Source of the DNA: Litsea cubeba
Taxonomy: Eukaryota; Streptophyta; Magnoliopsida; Laurales; Lauraceae
Reading direction: 5' to 3'
NCBI GenBank assembly: GCA_012931725.1
Contig: CM022944.1
Location: 62,823,915-62,887,914 of the forward strand
Length of the DNA stretch: 64,000 nt
A program made the position numbers and the translations under genes. The notes beneath the pieces are model-generated. The model was given only the letters and a program-made list of their open reading frames with translations. It had not been told where the DNA came from and did not search any database. This document shows positions 44,276 to 55,416 of this stretch, piece by piece (the first letter of the stretch is position 1; every line of letters begins with the position of its first letter).

Positions 44276-46870
44276 TCCTTGGCGCCCCTGGAAATTTTGA
44301 TTGAATATATTTTAGTTGGTTATTGATCTCTGATTTTTCCTCTTTTTGTTCTGCAATGACTTTTTCTTCTCATTTAGAGTGGGAAAATGAGAAGTGACCT
44401 TTTTGAGATCTACCGGCCATATAAAGTGTGTTTTTTTTTTAAACCCTCTATTATAAAATCTCAACTATTATAAAAACTAAAAAAATATTATTTATTATCA
44501 CAAATCATATTTCGCGTGCTAAGTAGGGTAGGTTTTTATGGTAGATATTATGTGTGTAGGTGCGTAGGTCCTATTTTATAAACATGTGAAGGATCCTGGG
44601 TCTGACGCAGCTTACGGACCCTACCTATTTATACAGTGGGGTACGCTGTCAGCTCAAATTGTCACAGCAGTTTAGCATTGTGTTCCCTGACATAGGTGAG
44701 TAAATATCTAACTTATTGCTGATATTTCTCAAAATCTTGTTGTAGATATCATTTTTGAAAATTATAAAACAATTTTAAATATTATGTAAGGATCTTTTTA
44801 GAACACTTAAAATCCATGAGTCTTGCCATGAAAACTTCACAACACTCAGCGAAAAACTTGGTCATTTATTTGTTTTATTGTATAGGTAAATGTTATATAT
44901 GTGACACTGGTTATATTTACATATGCAAATAACACACATGTGAAATACATTACAATATTTGCTAAAATAATTATTTTTCATGCGTAAATATGTACATCCA
45001 ATGGTAGATGAAGTGAGGTGATCTTTTGGAAGTTCTTCACAAATTTCTTAAAATCCATAAAAAACTAAGATAAAAATCTTATCACTTAGATGCTTTTAGC
45101 CATATAAGAAAGCTGAACATTGGATCTTGAATTGGTGGCCCACTTAAGTATAGAAAATTAGATCTAACGGTTTGGGCTTCTTTTTATAATTTTCTCAAAA
45201 CGCATGAAGAATTAACATTTAAAGTTTAACACCCCAAGCCATTTTAAGCCATGTAAACGAAGATTAATGGTTTAGATAATGAATTAGGGGCCCACAGAAA
45301 CTAAAAAAATTAGGCTTAGCCATATCGTACCGGTGCCTCTTGCATCAACGATGTGAATCTATTTCACACATCTAAAAGCTACATCTGTAAATTTCGGCAA
45401 AACAGCGTGACACATGTATCTATTATGCATCAAATTATTTACATATGTAAATGTGCAAAAAAAGGGGATTTTTATGATAGAATCGAGCTCAAACCTTAAT
45501 TAAATGGTTTTAGGAAGAAAAAATATAAAATGACGAGATAATTGTTCGCACATCTTTTTAATGAAATATTCTCAGTTGCCGATATCGTCAACTTTTATGG
45601 CAAAAAACGATATTCTCTATTGTAATGTCCCACCCTACACGCTTGCATGATATTGTCCACTTTGGCCCACGGGCCTCACAGTTTTATTTCTGGTAAGCAT
45701 CAACCCGCCAAAAGGCCTTATGTAAGGTAAGGGTGCAAGCTCTACATATAATCCCAGTCACTTTCATCTCTATAGTTGATGTAGGACTCCAATGTGTCAT
45801 ATCTATCTTCTTTTACATAATGATGAAAAAATTATGAAAAATATTGCATTTTATGTCTCAGTGATCTTCCTCAAGCAGTCTTGACAATATTCCTTAGGTG
45901 TGTGGGTGACACGCTTAATTTTTGCAAATTTGTCACCTCCTTTACACGAGTTTTGAGAGTTTGAATTTGGAGTGCAAGGTGCTCAGTGAAATGCATAATG
46001 AGGATTTTCTCTCGAAGTGAGGTTGGAGGGAATGAATTTGGATATGCTTTTGCGAACATTAAGAGTTTGAAGCTATTTGTTTGGAAAAAATTCATAGGTT
46101 TTGATATTTGTGAGCAACATATAGTGAGCCATGTTCGGCAATCTTTACGTAATAAATGTGAGGTTTTCACCTAGATGTTGTATTATTTGTGTGGACTTTT
46201 AGATCCCAAAATTGCCTTTTGTTCCCTTAATCCAGAATCTTCGAATCAGGCTTTAAGAAAGAATTTGATAGTGAACGGATTGAACACACTTCATTATGTG
46301 ATTTGTGAAAGACTTGTCAAACCCTTCTTTGATGCATTCATAAACTCCTTTCGATTTTTCTTCATTTATTTGAAATGGATATTCATCTTCCGCCAATTTT
46401 CAGTATAATCCCCTCCAAACTTAAGAGAATTAGGTACGGAAACCATTGAAGACGAAGAAAAGTCCAAGAAGGAGATAAAAATTGAAAGAGATTGACGATA
46501 TCATCAACCAAGTTGACGATATAGATGATATCGTCAACTAGCTAGGACAATTTCGTCCAAATATATGTAAGAACAATTATCTTGTTATTTTATAATTTTT
46601 TTTATAAAACCGTTTATTATGTTTTAAACTTAATTTTTTCATAAAAATCCCAAAAAAAAAACCCTAAATGAGTTTTGGCCAAAACCTAGTTAATTTGTCC
46701 TAGACGGGGTCATAGTTTAAGAAAAATTATTAAAATTATTTTTCTGTTTATATATTAATGGTATTTATTAATTATTTATTCCCTACATCGGGACACCCAC
46801 GCACACCCACTCACAACCATGCTCATTGGGAACTGAACTACAGCTTGCGACAAATATGGGGTAAATTTTA
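44276..46870. other. AT-rich intergenic sequence, nothing assigned
   Basis: No gene, RNA gene or element end that I can support. Short readings at 45871-46170 and 46175-46408 resemble no family. A 27-bp inverted repeat (46512-46538) and related 'gatatcgtcaac' text near 45580 are noted in the findings. Confidence 0.6.
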
Positions 46871-47157
46871 CTCTTTGGTAACTTGACTAGTAAAGTCAAG
46901 TAAAGTTAAGTCATCTTAAAGATCACATCAAAAGTCACTTTTTCTCAAAACTCCCTCCAACTTTTCCAACAAAAAGTCAAAAAAGTAACCACATTTATTA
47001 ACTAAAAGACAAAAAAACTCCATTTCACATACCAAAAGTCAACAATATTTCATTCCAAACAACTAAAAATAAAATACCATCATAACCCAATATATATTTT
47101 ATTCATACTTTTCATTTCACTTCACTCCACTTTACTTTAATAGTAAAATACCAAACG
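46871..47157. mobile_element. MITE-like element
   Basis: About 290 bp, AT-rich, non-coding, with imperfect terminal inverted repeats. The left end has TTTGGTAACTTGACTAG and the complement of the right end has TTTGGTATTTTACTA, both continuing into (T)AAAGTAAAGT-like text. No clean target duplication was seen, so the superfamily is uncertain (hAT-like is possible). Confidence 0.45.
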
Positions 47158-48050
47158 GGCTGGGCCCTAAGAGGTTTCTCACGATTCCTGTGACAAGTTA
47201 AAACGTGAACTCCTTGTGGAAGCACTTGGATGCTTGCCCTCTTAAGGACAAATTCTTGGTTCCCCCTAGCGCAGATTCTATATAAATCCACTTATAAATC
47301 CTTGACCAGGTTGGGTCCACTCCTAACAAATTCCTATTGCTAATTGGGTATAATCCATGAGGCCAAAGTTTTGTTATAGCCAGCGAAAAGTGCCCCTCAC
47401 ATGTGGGCCGATCAGCTCATTGACAACTAGTGACATAAGCTCGGGGAACTAGTGACCTTTATAACTAATTAATGGCTCCAAATATGGAGGGTCGGCGAAA
47501 TTAAAGGGGTTGGTACCCCTCAACATTCAACCTGACTCATGCATGTGACTCACAGGAGACTTATGGGTACTTCACTTCCTGAGCCCACCATGAGCAATAG
47601 TTGAAAAGCTGTAGTTATTGGAACATCCTAAAATGACCCATCATAATTACTGATGCAAGACATTAATGTCATACAGTTGCACCCCTGCTTTCTAGCTCTT
47701 TACCGACCCACTTTTCCGTGGGTCTGGATATGAATGGTTTCTTTGACATCACATAATTCACCTTGATGATAAGGTTCAATTGCTTCAAGCCTAGAGTTGA
47801 ACCAATTAGAATTTGGTCGCCCCATTGATCGGTTTGATCTCAGCGGCTGACTTTTAAATTATATAGGAATCTCGATCATAAAAAAGATTTAGGTTTCCCC
47901 TCCCAACTCTACTAAAAATAGGTATATATTCTCTTTCTTTTTCTCTACTTTTCTGTCATAGCATATGGGTAAAGTGTGAAAAAGAGGTGTTTCTCCACCT
48001 AAAGTGATTCCCCGCTAAGGATCTTATTTGATCTGTTCTCATTTTCCGCT
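47158..48050. other. Intergenic sequence, nothing assigned
   Basis: Single-copy-looking sequence without open reading or repeat structure that I recognise. Its last five bases (CCGCT) are the left target duplication of Copia C. Confidence 0.55.
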
Positions 48051-48550
48051 TGATGGTTTTTAAAATCCCAAATCCTAGGGTTTAAGGACCCAAATTAGAT
48101 CTCTAATATGCAATTCAAACAACGCAAACAAAAATCACAAAATCAATAAATAATCACTACAAGAGAGACAAGCGATATACATGGAAAAAACCCTCAAACA
48201 AGGAAAAAAACAACGAGTCCTGAAACTCAGTCCAGGAAAGAGATCAAACACTAATAATTCGAAGATTACAAGAGAACTTACAACCCCTCCCCAGTTGAAC
48301 AACAACCTAAGGATTGCAGAACCTCATGTCGACGCCTCGCCATTCATCTTCTCTCGTGCTTGACTCTCCGTCTACACCCTCGAAGCAACTCCGAGATGAA
48401 ACGAACTAAAGATAGAAGACATGGACTCTAGAGATGGAAATCTCATCTCAAAATAGATGAATCTCTCTAGAGAATGAAAAGCCCTCTCTCAATGCTAGCA
48501 GCCGTCCTTGAATGTCTAAGAGATGTATTTAGGGCAAAATATAACAACCC

Positions 48551-48557
48551 TTATATA
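48551..48557 (-). promoter_or_regulatory. TATA box of Copia C LTR
   Basis: TATATAA on the - strand in CTATATAAGGGTTG. The other LTR has it at 53540. The palindrome array begins about 45 bp upstream. Confidence 0.65.
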
Positions 48558-48601
48558 GTAGAAACACTAGGGTTTGTCCAAAACAGAATTCTGTAAGGAA
48601 C

Positions 48602-48840
48602 GTTCGAACACTTAAGTAGAACGTTCGAACACTTGTGCTTTCGGGAAAACTTCGGAACCAACGTTTGAACGCTTGTCACATGCGTTCGAACTCTTGTGCT
48701 CTCGGGAAAATGGCTTGATGACTCTGCATGACCAATGTTTGAACGAAGGCAGTGTGCGTTCGAACTCTTGAGCTCTCGAAAAACTTGGCTTGGAAGGCTC
48801 TGGACAGCAATGTTCGAACTCGAACGTTCTAAGTTCGAAC
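48602..48840 (-). repeat. TTCGAA palindrome pairs in Copia C LTR
   Basis: GTTCGAAC (or GTTTGAAC) at 48602, 48623, 48663, 48684, 48737, 48758, 48812 and 48833: four pairs, every one spaced exactly 21 bp. The other LTR keeps the positions with point changes (53591/53612, 53652/53673, 53726/53747). Confidence 0.9.
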
Positions 48841-48997
48841 TCTGCTTCTGAACGTTCTAACTTTGGAGCTTTGGTCTTTGGTTTGTAAGCTATACTCCCA
48901 TGGGATTTTGTAGTCCATTCTAGAAAAATGAAAAATACATAAATCAAATCTAAGTTTTGTCCAATCCCATGAATTATGCCAACACTCAAAACTTACA

Positions 48998-49011
48998 ATC
49001 TCCCCCTTTGG
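48998..49011 (-). other. Fossil polypurine tract inside the Copia C LTR
   Basis: CCAAAGGGGGAGAT on the - strand, directly before TGTAAG. It is identical to the terminal tract of Copia A and B and is enclosed by a GCCAA / TTGGC inverted repeat. Repeated in the other LTR (54004-54017). Confidence 0.8.
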
Positions 49012-49267
49012 CAATTCATGGACACAGCTTCCTAAAATATACATTCTACCCTTGAAAACCAAAACAATCAAAAGATATGAAAAACCATCACAAGAGAAGC
49101 ATGTTTAACCTGCAAACCAAATACCAAACCCAAACCACTGGGCAAAGATCTTGTCAGCAAAATAAGAAATTGAAACTAAGATAATCGCATAAACCAAATG
49201 CCATAAAATAAAGCCAAACCAAAGCCAAACCAAACATACAAGCCAAACAAAATAAAGCCATTAGTCA

Positions 49268-49281
49268 TTCTCCCCCTTTTT
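49268..49281 (-). other. Polypurine tract used by Copia C
   Basis: AAAAAGGGGGAGAA on the - strand, immediately before the integrated LTR start TGACTAATGG. Confidence 0.8.
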
Positions 49282-50399
49282 GTACATAATTGTCAAAGAA
49301 GATAAAGTTCAACACAAGATAGTCAAAATAGCCAACACAAGACAAAGCCATCAACATAACAAAAATCAACTCTTCTTAATAATGCAAAACTCCCCCTACA
49401 CACCATCCCATCTTTTTCACAAAACCATCTATTCAAACACAACCAAGAGAAATAGGAATCATTAGCCATGTATCTATCATATGAGACAAAAGATGACAAG
49501 AAATTTTCAAGAAATAGAGAAACCACAAGGAATTGTCCAAGAAATTGAGGAAAAGAATAAAAACACATGAAAGGCTCACAACCTAGCAAAGAAGAAGATT
49601 TTGAGCAAACCGTATGATGAGGAAGGCTCCTTGTAAAGGAAGGAGAGAGGGGGCGGCGACTGCAAATGAAAGAGTTTGAAGAAAATTATAATTTTCTAAA
49701 AGATTTGACCAGTGAGACGTGTGTGAGGGGAAAAATAATTCTCAAGTCAATCAAACTCCCCCTGAATATTAAAATCCCATCTGAATGTCTCCTTCTAAAT
49801 TGAACAACACTAAAAGAAAATTTAAACATTTTCTCACAGAGCCTTAGCATTTTTTTTATATCACAAAGTCTAGTTCCTTAAGCTTTCTATTTAACCCTTG
49901 TAACAAGCAGTAGGCCAATGACTCCCAAGTCAGATGACTTTAGGGCACTAGGTATAGAAATACCCCTACGGGCTTAACGGCTTGTTTCAAAAAGGCTACG
50001 AACCCAAACCTTTTTTTTAATTTTTATAAACACTCAACTATGAAATGAGAACTCATTGGGGAGCAAACTCAATGAGTCTATATAACCGAACTAATCTAGC
50101 CAAACAAGACCAATTAGAGAGCAAACTCAATAGGTCTTCATCAGCAAACTAAAATCATTAAACAAGACGAGCTAGGGAGCAAACCCAGCAAGACTTCGTC
50201 AACGACCTAAAATCGTCAGGAGACAAAAAGATAAACTAACATTCAGAAGAAGTAATGGAAATAAGGAGCAAACTCATCCCAATTGAAATACTTTCAAACT
50301 GAAGTGTCGTGCGAAGAGAATGATCAAAACTTTTAGAAATGCAGGGAATTAGAAAAACAAACAAAAACTTAGGGACTTTCTAAGGGATTCAAGCCTATT
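49282..50399 (-). other. Copia C 3' untranslated region
   Basis: Non-coding, with further GGGGGAG tracts at 49391 and 49757. At 50050-50230 there are about three copies of a ~60-bp unit with 'gagcaaactcaatgagtct' / 'aaacaagac'. Confidence 0.7.
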
Positions 50400-50648
50400 T
50401 CAATCAAGTGGCTTAGTAAAGAAATCGGCTAAGAGACGATCACACAAGATGTGTTCCAAAATAAAAATCTTCTCCTTTACTAACTCATGAAATAAAATGA
50501 TGTTAGATATATGTGTATTATTTTAAAAGGCTGCACTGGATTCTTAGAAAGTACCTATGGTACTCTTGTTATCATAGAACACGGTCATCATCCCTTGAGA
50601 AATCCCATAGTTAGACAACATTTGCTTCATCCAAATTAGTTGTGTGCA
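50400..50648 (-). pseudogene. Copia C RNase H remnant
   Basis: On the - strand, LIWMKQMLSNYGISQG, then FYDNKSTI (equivalent of CDNTSAI in Copia B), a TAA, and later the phrase LLADFFTKPLD. This is only the C-terminal third of copia RNase H, with two or more stops. Confidence 0.8.
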
Positions 50649-51727
50649 ACAATTCCCCTGCAATATAATCTGCCTTTGCTACAATGTAACAATTATCAGA
50701 AGTTCTCTTTCCCTGTTTGTCAATAATAGTGCATTCTTTTAGGAAAAAGTGCACATCATACTCAATGTCACACAATTGGCTAATACTAAGTAAGTTAGCC
50801 TTCAAACCATCAACAAAAAACACATTAGAAAGAGTAGATATCCCGGGAATGTAAACTGTGCCTCTTCCAATAATTTTTGACTTACCTCCATCACGAAATT
50901 GAACACCCCTTTCATCACACATCTCAAGTGAAGTGAACAATGACTTGTTCCCAGTCATATGTCTTGAACAACCACTGTCCAAGTACCACACATTTGAGTC
51001 TTGTGCTTTTAGTGCGGACAAGACCGCATTGCAACACAAGTCTAATTTACGAATCCATATCGATTTGGTCTTGACTTGTGGAAGAGAATATCGTATCATC
51101 CTCTGTTGCTCATGTAAGTGCCTTTTCGGTTTTCGACACCGTGGTCGAATATGTCCTCTTATCCCACAATAATGACAAGTTGGGATAACGTTTGTCCTCA
51201 ATTTTCGATAAAAAGGTCGAATATGACCTTTCACTCCACAATGGTGGCAAATAGTCACAAACTTAGTTTGAATGACTTTTCCTTTTGATGCACTAGGAAC
51301 ATGATTCACATGAGTGACATTAGGAACAATAGATGTGTTTTCATTTTGGATAGGGCTTTTAACAAAAATAGTGTTACCCTTTAAGTTGGATGAAGAAGCA
51401 ATATCACCATACCCTATCCCGCATTTATCCCTCTTTTGTTGGCTCAAGATCTCATCCAAGGTTAAGGAGCCATTATTCATCCTTTTGAGTGTACTTTTTG
51501 TTGCAGCCAGTTCATTGTACACCATATTCAATTTTCCTTTAAGATCACATTTTTGAGTTTTGAGAATGACTACTTCACTTTGGAGATCTTTCAGGTGCTT
51601 CTCATCATCACACCCATTTTACCTACATCATTTAACAGTTCATTCAACTTAGAACACTTCAATTCCAATTGATTTACCTTGCTCTGAGCTTAATTCAATT
51701 CATTTGACAAGGTAGAGTTTTCAAGTT
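50611..51727 (-). pseudogene. Copia C gag C-part and protease
   Basis: A decayed coiled coil (51727-51540, with TAA and a frameshift), then from 51531 MNMVYNELAATKSTLKRMNN, two knuckles, CHHCGVKGHIRPFY (last Cys lost) and CHYCGIRGHIRPRC, and protease with VWYLDSGCSRHMTGNKSLF and the C-terminal ANLLSISQLCD. After LLHTTNLDEANVV the frame ends and runs directly into RNase H text, so integrase and RT have been deleted. Confidence 0.88.
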
Positions 51728-52983
51728 TCAAGTGTTCAACTTGACTGACTTCTTGTCATTTCTCCTTGCAAGCTTCATTGAATCTTTAAGAAGCTTTTCA
51801 CACTGTGTTTCCAAGTCTTGATCATCATCAGATGATTCGTGAAAATTTACTTCATGTTTTGACTTAGAATCTTTGTCAGAAGTACCCTGCACAGAAGAGA
51901 TTTTAGAAGATCGAGACATCAAAGCAATAAATTTTCTACCACCTTCTGGGATTGACTCTGATTCACTCTTCTCATCTTCTGAGTCATCATCCCAAGTAAC
52001 ATTTAAAGCTCTATCCAATTGCCTATCAACACGATTAGCACATTTAGCAGCAATGTGCCCATATCCTTGGCATTCAAAGCATTTGATGTCCTTTGAAGAG
52101 TTCTTCGAAAAACTTTTATCGGTGGGCTTGTCAACCTTAGGGACATAGTTGTTCCTAGTTTGTCCCTTGCTTTTCAAAGAATTCTTCTTCATGCCACTCT
52201 TGTTGTTAGTCAAAAACTTCTTAAACTTCTTCACAAAGAGAGCATCCAGCTCTTCATTTTCTGAATTAGCCTCTGTTTCATCATCAGATTCACAGCTCTC
52301 ATTTTGAGATGAAACAAGAGTCATTCCTTTGGGTTTGAGAGAAGGTAAGTAATTGGCCTCATAAGTTTGTAGATTTCCAACTAATTCATCAACTCTCAAA
52401 GAGTCCAGATTTTTAGTCTCCTCAATTGCCACCACTTTAGCATGATATTTTGGGGGAAGAGATCTTAAGATCTTCTTAACAACTTTACTGTCTGAGATTG
52501 GTTCCCCCAAGGTGAAACAATTGTTAACTATGTCACCCAATTTCAGATTGAATTCATCAAAAGTTTCAGAATTCTTCATCTTTAATGATTCAAAAGCAGT
52601 GGCATAATTTTGGAGCTTAGTCTGTTTGACCTTATCTGTACCCTCATGGACTGTTTGAAGAATGTCCCATGCTTCCTTGGCAGTGGTGCAAAAGGAAATT
52701 CTCCGAAACTCCGAAGAAGAGAGACCATTGTAGATGGCATTAATGGCTTTGCTATTAAAATTTGAAGCATATTTCTCCTCCTTGGTCCATTCAGACTTAC
52801 GTTTGAGAACAAAACTCCCATCAATTTCAATTTTGGGTAGATAATACCCATCTTCAACGCAATCCAAACATCATCATCAATAGATTTCAGAAAGGCTATC
52901 ATCTGAACCTTCCAATACGCATAATTTGACCCAATTAACAAAGGAGGCTTTATGGTGGAGGATCCTTATTGGTTGAATTCCAT
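51728..52983 (-). pseudogene. Copia C gag N-part
   Basis: ATG at 52983 (MEFNQ, then a TAA), gag start LLIGSNYAYWKVQMIAFLKS, and a frameshift near 52865. From there it is open for 379 codons: the UBN2-type gag core (AKEAWDILQTVHEGTDKVKQ, VVKKILRSLPPKYHAKVVAI), an acidic linker, a knuckle CFECQGYGHIAAKC (about 52090-52050), then a Ser/Asp-rich tail leading into the coiled coil. It packages the element's RNA when intact. Confidence 0.9.
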
Positions 52984-53026
52984 ATTCTAGATCCGATTGA
53001 TCATTTCACACAATATCTTAGTGTGA

Positions 53027-53042
53027 CCTTCTCTGATACTAA
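53027..53042 (-). other. Primer binding site of Copia C (degraded)
   Basis: On the - strand the LTR end CCATCA is followed by ATT and AGTATCAGAG, a two-change version of the tRNA-Met site TGGTATCAGAGC. Confidence 0.7.
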
Positions 53043-53043
53043 T

Positions 53044-54273
53044 TGATGGTTTTAAAACCCCAAATCCTAGGGTTTAAGGACCCAAATCAGATCTCTAATA
53101 TGCAATTCAAACAACACAAACAAAAATCACAAAATCAACAAGTAATCACCACAAGAGAGACAACGATATACGTGGAAAAACCCCCAAATAAGGAAAAAAA
53201 CCATGGGCCCTGGAACTCGGTCCAGGAAAGAGATCAAACACTAACAATTTGAATATAACAAGAGAACTTACAACTCCTCCCTAGATGAACAACAACCTAA
53301 GGATTGCAGAACCTCATGTCGGTGCTTCGCCGTTCGTCTTCTCCCGTGCTTGACTCTCCGTCTAACCCTCGAAGCAACTCCTAGATGAAACGAACCAAAG
53401 ATAGAAGAAATGGACTCTAGAGATAAAAATCTCAGCTCGTAATAAATGAATCTCTTTAGAGAATGAAAAGTCCTCTCTCAATGTTAGCAGTCGTCCTTGA
53501 ATATCTAAGAGAGGTATTTAGGGCAAAATATAACAACCCTTATATAGTAGAAACACTAGGGTTTGCCTAAAATAGAATTCTGTAACGAACGTTCAAACAC
53601 TTAAATGGAACGTTCGAACACTTGTGCTTTCGAGAAAACTTCGGAACCAACGTTCGATCGCTTGTCACATGCGTTCGAACTCTTATGCTCTCGGAAAAAT
53701 GGATTGATGACTCTACATGACCAACGTTCAAACGAAGGCAGTGTGCATTCGAACTCTTGAGCTCTCAAGAAACTTGGCTTGAAAGGCTCTGAACAGCAAC
53801 GTTCAAACTCTATTCGAACGTTCTAACTTCGAACTCTGTTCGAACTCTACTTTTGAACATTCTAACTCTGGAGCTCTGGTCTTTGGTGTGTAAGCTGTAC
53901 TCCCATGGGATTTTGCAGTCCATTCTAGAAAAATGAAAAATACATAAATCAAATCCAAGTTTTGTCCAATCCCATGAATTATGCCAACACTCAAAACCTT
54001 ACAATCTCCCCCTTTAGCAATTCATGAACAAAACTTCCTAAAATATACATTCTACTCTTGAAAACCAAAACAATCAAAAGATCTGAAAAACCATCACAAG
54101 AGAAGCCTGTTTAACCTGCAAACCAAATACCAAACCCAAACCATTGGGTAAAGATCTTGTCAGCAAAACAAGAAACTGAAACTAAGATAATTGCATAAAC
54201 CAAATGCCATAAAATAAAGCGAAACCAAAGCTAAACCAAACATACAAGCCAAACAAAATAAAGCCATTAGTCA
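53044..54273 (-). repeat. 5' LTR of Copia C, as integrated
   Basis: A 1230-bp partner of 48051-49267, with noticeably more differences than between the Copia B LTRs, hence an older insertion. It includes the captured internal segment (54004-54273). Confidence 0.88.
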
Positions 54274-55403
54274 CCGCTGCTGCCACTAATCCACATCTAA
54301 AGTTTCTAATCAGGAGCCTCTTAATTGTTACCATCCACTTAAAAGGTGGTGGTGTTGTATGGTGTTGTTACTCTATGTATGTATATAATCAAGGGAAAAT
54401 GTTCTCCTATGAGCAACTGCACTATATTGTGGGGCCCACCTTTCATCAGTGTGGCCTCTTTGAGAGTCTTTTCATCCCACGAAATGGCATCAAGCCCAAT
54501 TTTACATTCGTTGGACCTTCACTCATCCTTGGGTTGAATAGAAATCAAGGTACAATTAAGATGCTATTAAATCTTAAGGCTATTAGATCTGGGGCTACGA
54601 TATTTGGCGGGGCTGATTTGTTTGATCTCCTTTATCAATGAGTAGACTTTTCAATCTGCCCTCCTCTCATTGGTAAACTTGCATATAAGTGGGTGTGCAA
54701 TCTTCTCATAGGTGAGCATTTCTCATAATCAAGCAGGCGAGAGCTACATAGTTCATGATTTTCTAAGTCCACGTACGGGCCTCTTGTCCCTTGCCCACCA
54801 TTCCTAAAATACCTTCACACCTCTGATTTTGTGTGAATTGACATTAGATCTAAATTCAAGGCTGGAAAACTCATGACTTGGATTCGACTCGTCCGGCTCT
54901 TAAGTATTGACTCGGAGAGAGTCAACTCAATGATTCACGAGAGTCATGTTTTCTTTAAAAGTTTTTTAAGAATATGTAAAAATAGATCCAATACATGTAA
55001 TATTTAAATATACATGTATTTACATGTGTTAATAATAATAAATTTAAATTAGAGAATTTATTACATTTCAATCAGTCACTTTTAAATTGCTAACTCCAAA
55101 CCTCAAGTATTAATTACTTACATTTGACGGCCAAGTTTACCCTAGATTTAACTCAATCTTTCATAAAAATGAGGTAATTCGACATAATCAAGAGTCAACT
55201 CACCGAGTTTTCCAATTCTGAATCCAATTTAATATAGTATTCATTAATACTATATCCCATACTGAATTTTACATTTAAGATTTTGTATCTTTTCCATCCT
55301 TGATCTGAGGCCCTCATACATATGCCATAATATATCGAATTAAGTTGAATTTTTGTCCAACTCATATCTATTGTAACACTAAGTGGGCCTCATAGGGTTT
55401 GTC
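54274..55403. other. Intergenic sequence between Copia C and the CACTA element
   Basis: No recognisable gene. Starts with target duplication CCGCT. The remainder is AT-rich with short dispersed similarities only. Confidence 0.55.
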
Positions 55404-55416
55404 CACTACGTCAAAA
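55404..55416 (+). repeat. Left terminal inverted repeat of CACTA element
   Basis: CACTACGTCAAAA. A second CACTACG at 55432 is a subterminal copy. CGAC/GTCG-containing short repeats follow to about 55525. Confidence 0.9.

Larger units (their letters stand above)
48051..49267 (-). repeat. 3' LTR of Copia C, as integrated
   Basis: Matches 53044-54273. On the - strand it runs TGACTAATGG to AAACCATCA. The part 48051-48997 looks like the original LTR (starting TGTAAG on the - strand), and 48998-49267 looks like former internal sequence captured into the LTR (see findings). Confidence 0.88.
48051..54273 (-). mobile_element. Copia C, Sirevirus-like deletion derivative
   Basis: A 6223-bp element on the - strand with target duplication CCGCT (48046-48050 and 54274-54278). 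LTR-like ends of about 1.2 kb flank gag, protease and a piece of RNase H. Integrase and RT are missing. Sirevirus-like traits: several GGGGGAG tracts near the 3' end (49271, 49391, 49757 on the - strand), palindromic boxes upstream of the TATA box, and gag with one plus two zinc knuckles separated by a coiled coil. Confidence 0.93.

Noticed and set aside
45623..45760. Text starting 'tgtaatgtcccaccctac' resembling a small LTR or TRIM
   Set aside because: No second copy, target duplication or primer site found nearby.
46366..46446. Possible start of a UBN2-type copia gag on the - strand (VPNSLKFGGDYTENWRK)
   Set aside because: Only 26 codons before a stop, and the flanking frames give no further gag similarity. 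Too short to support.
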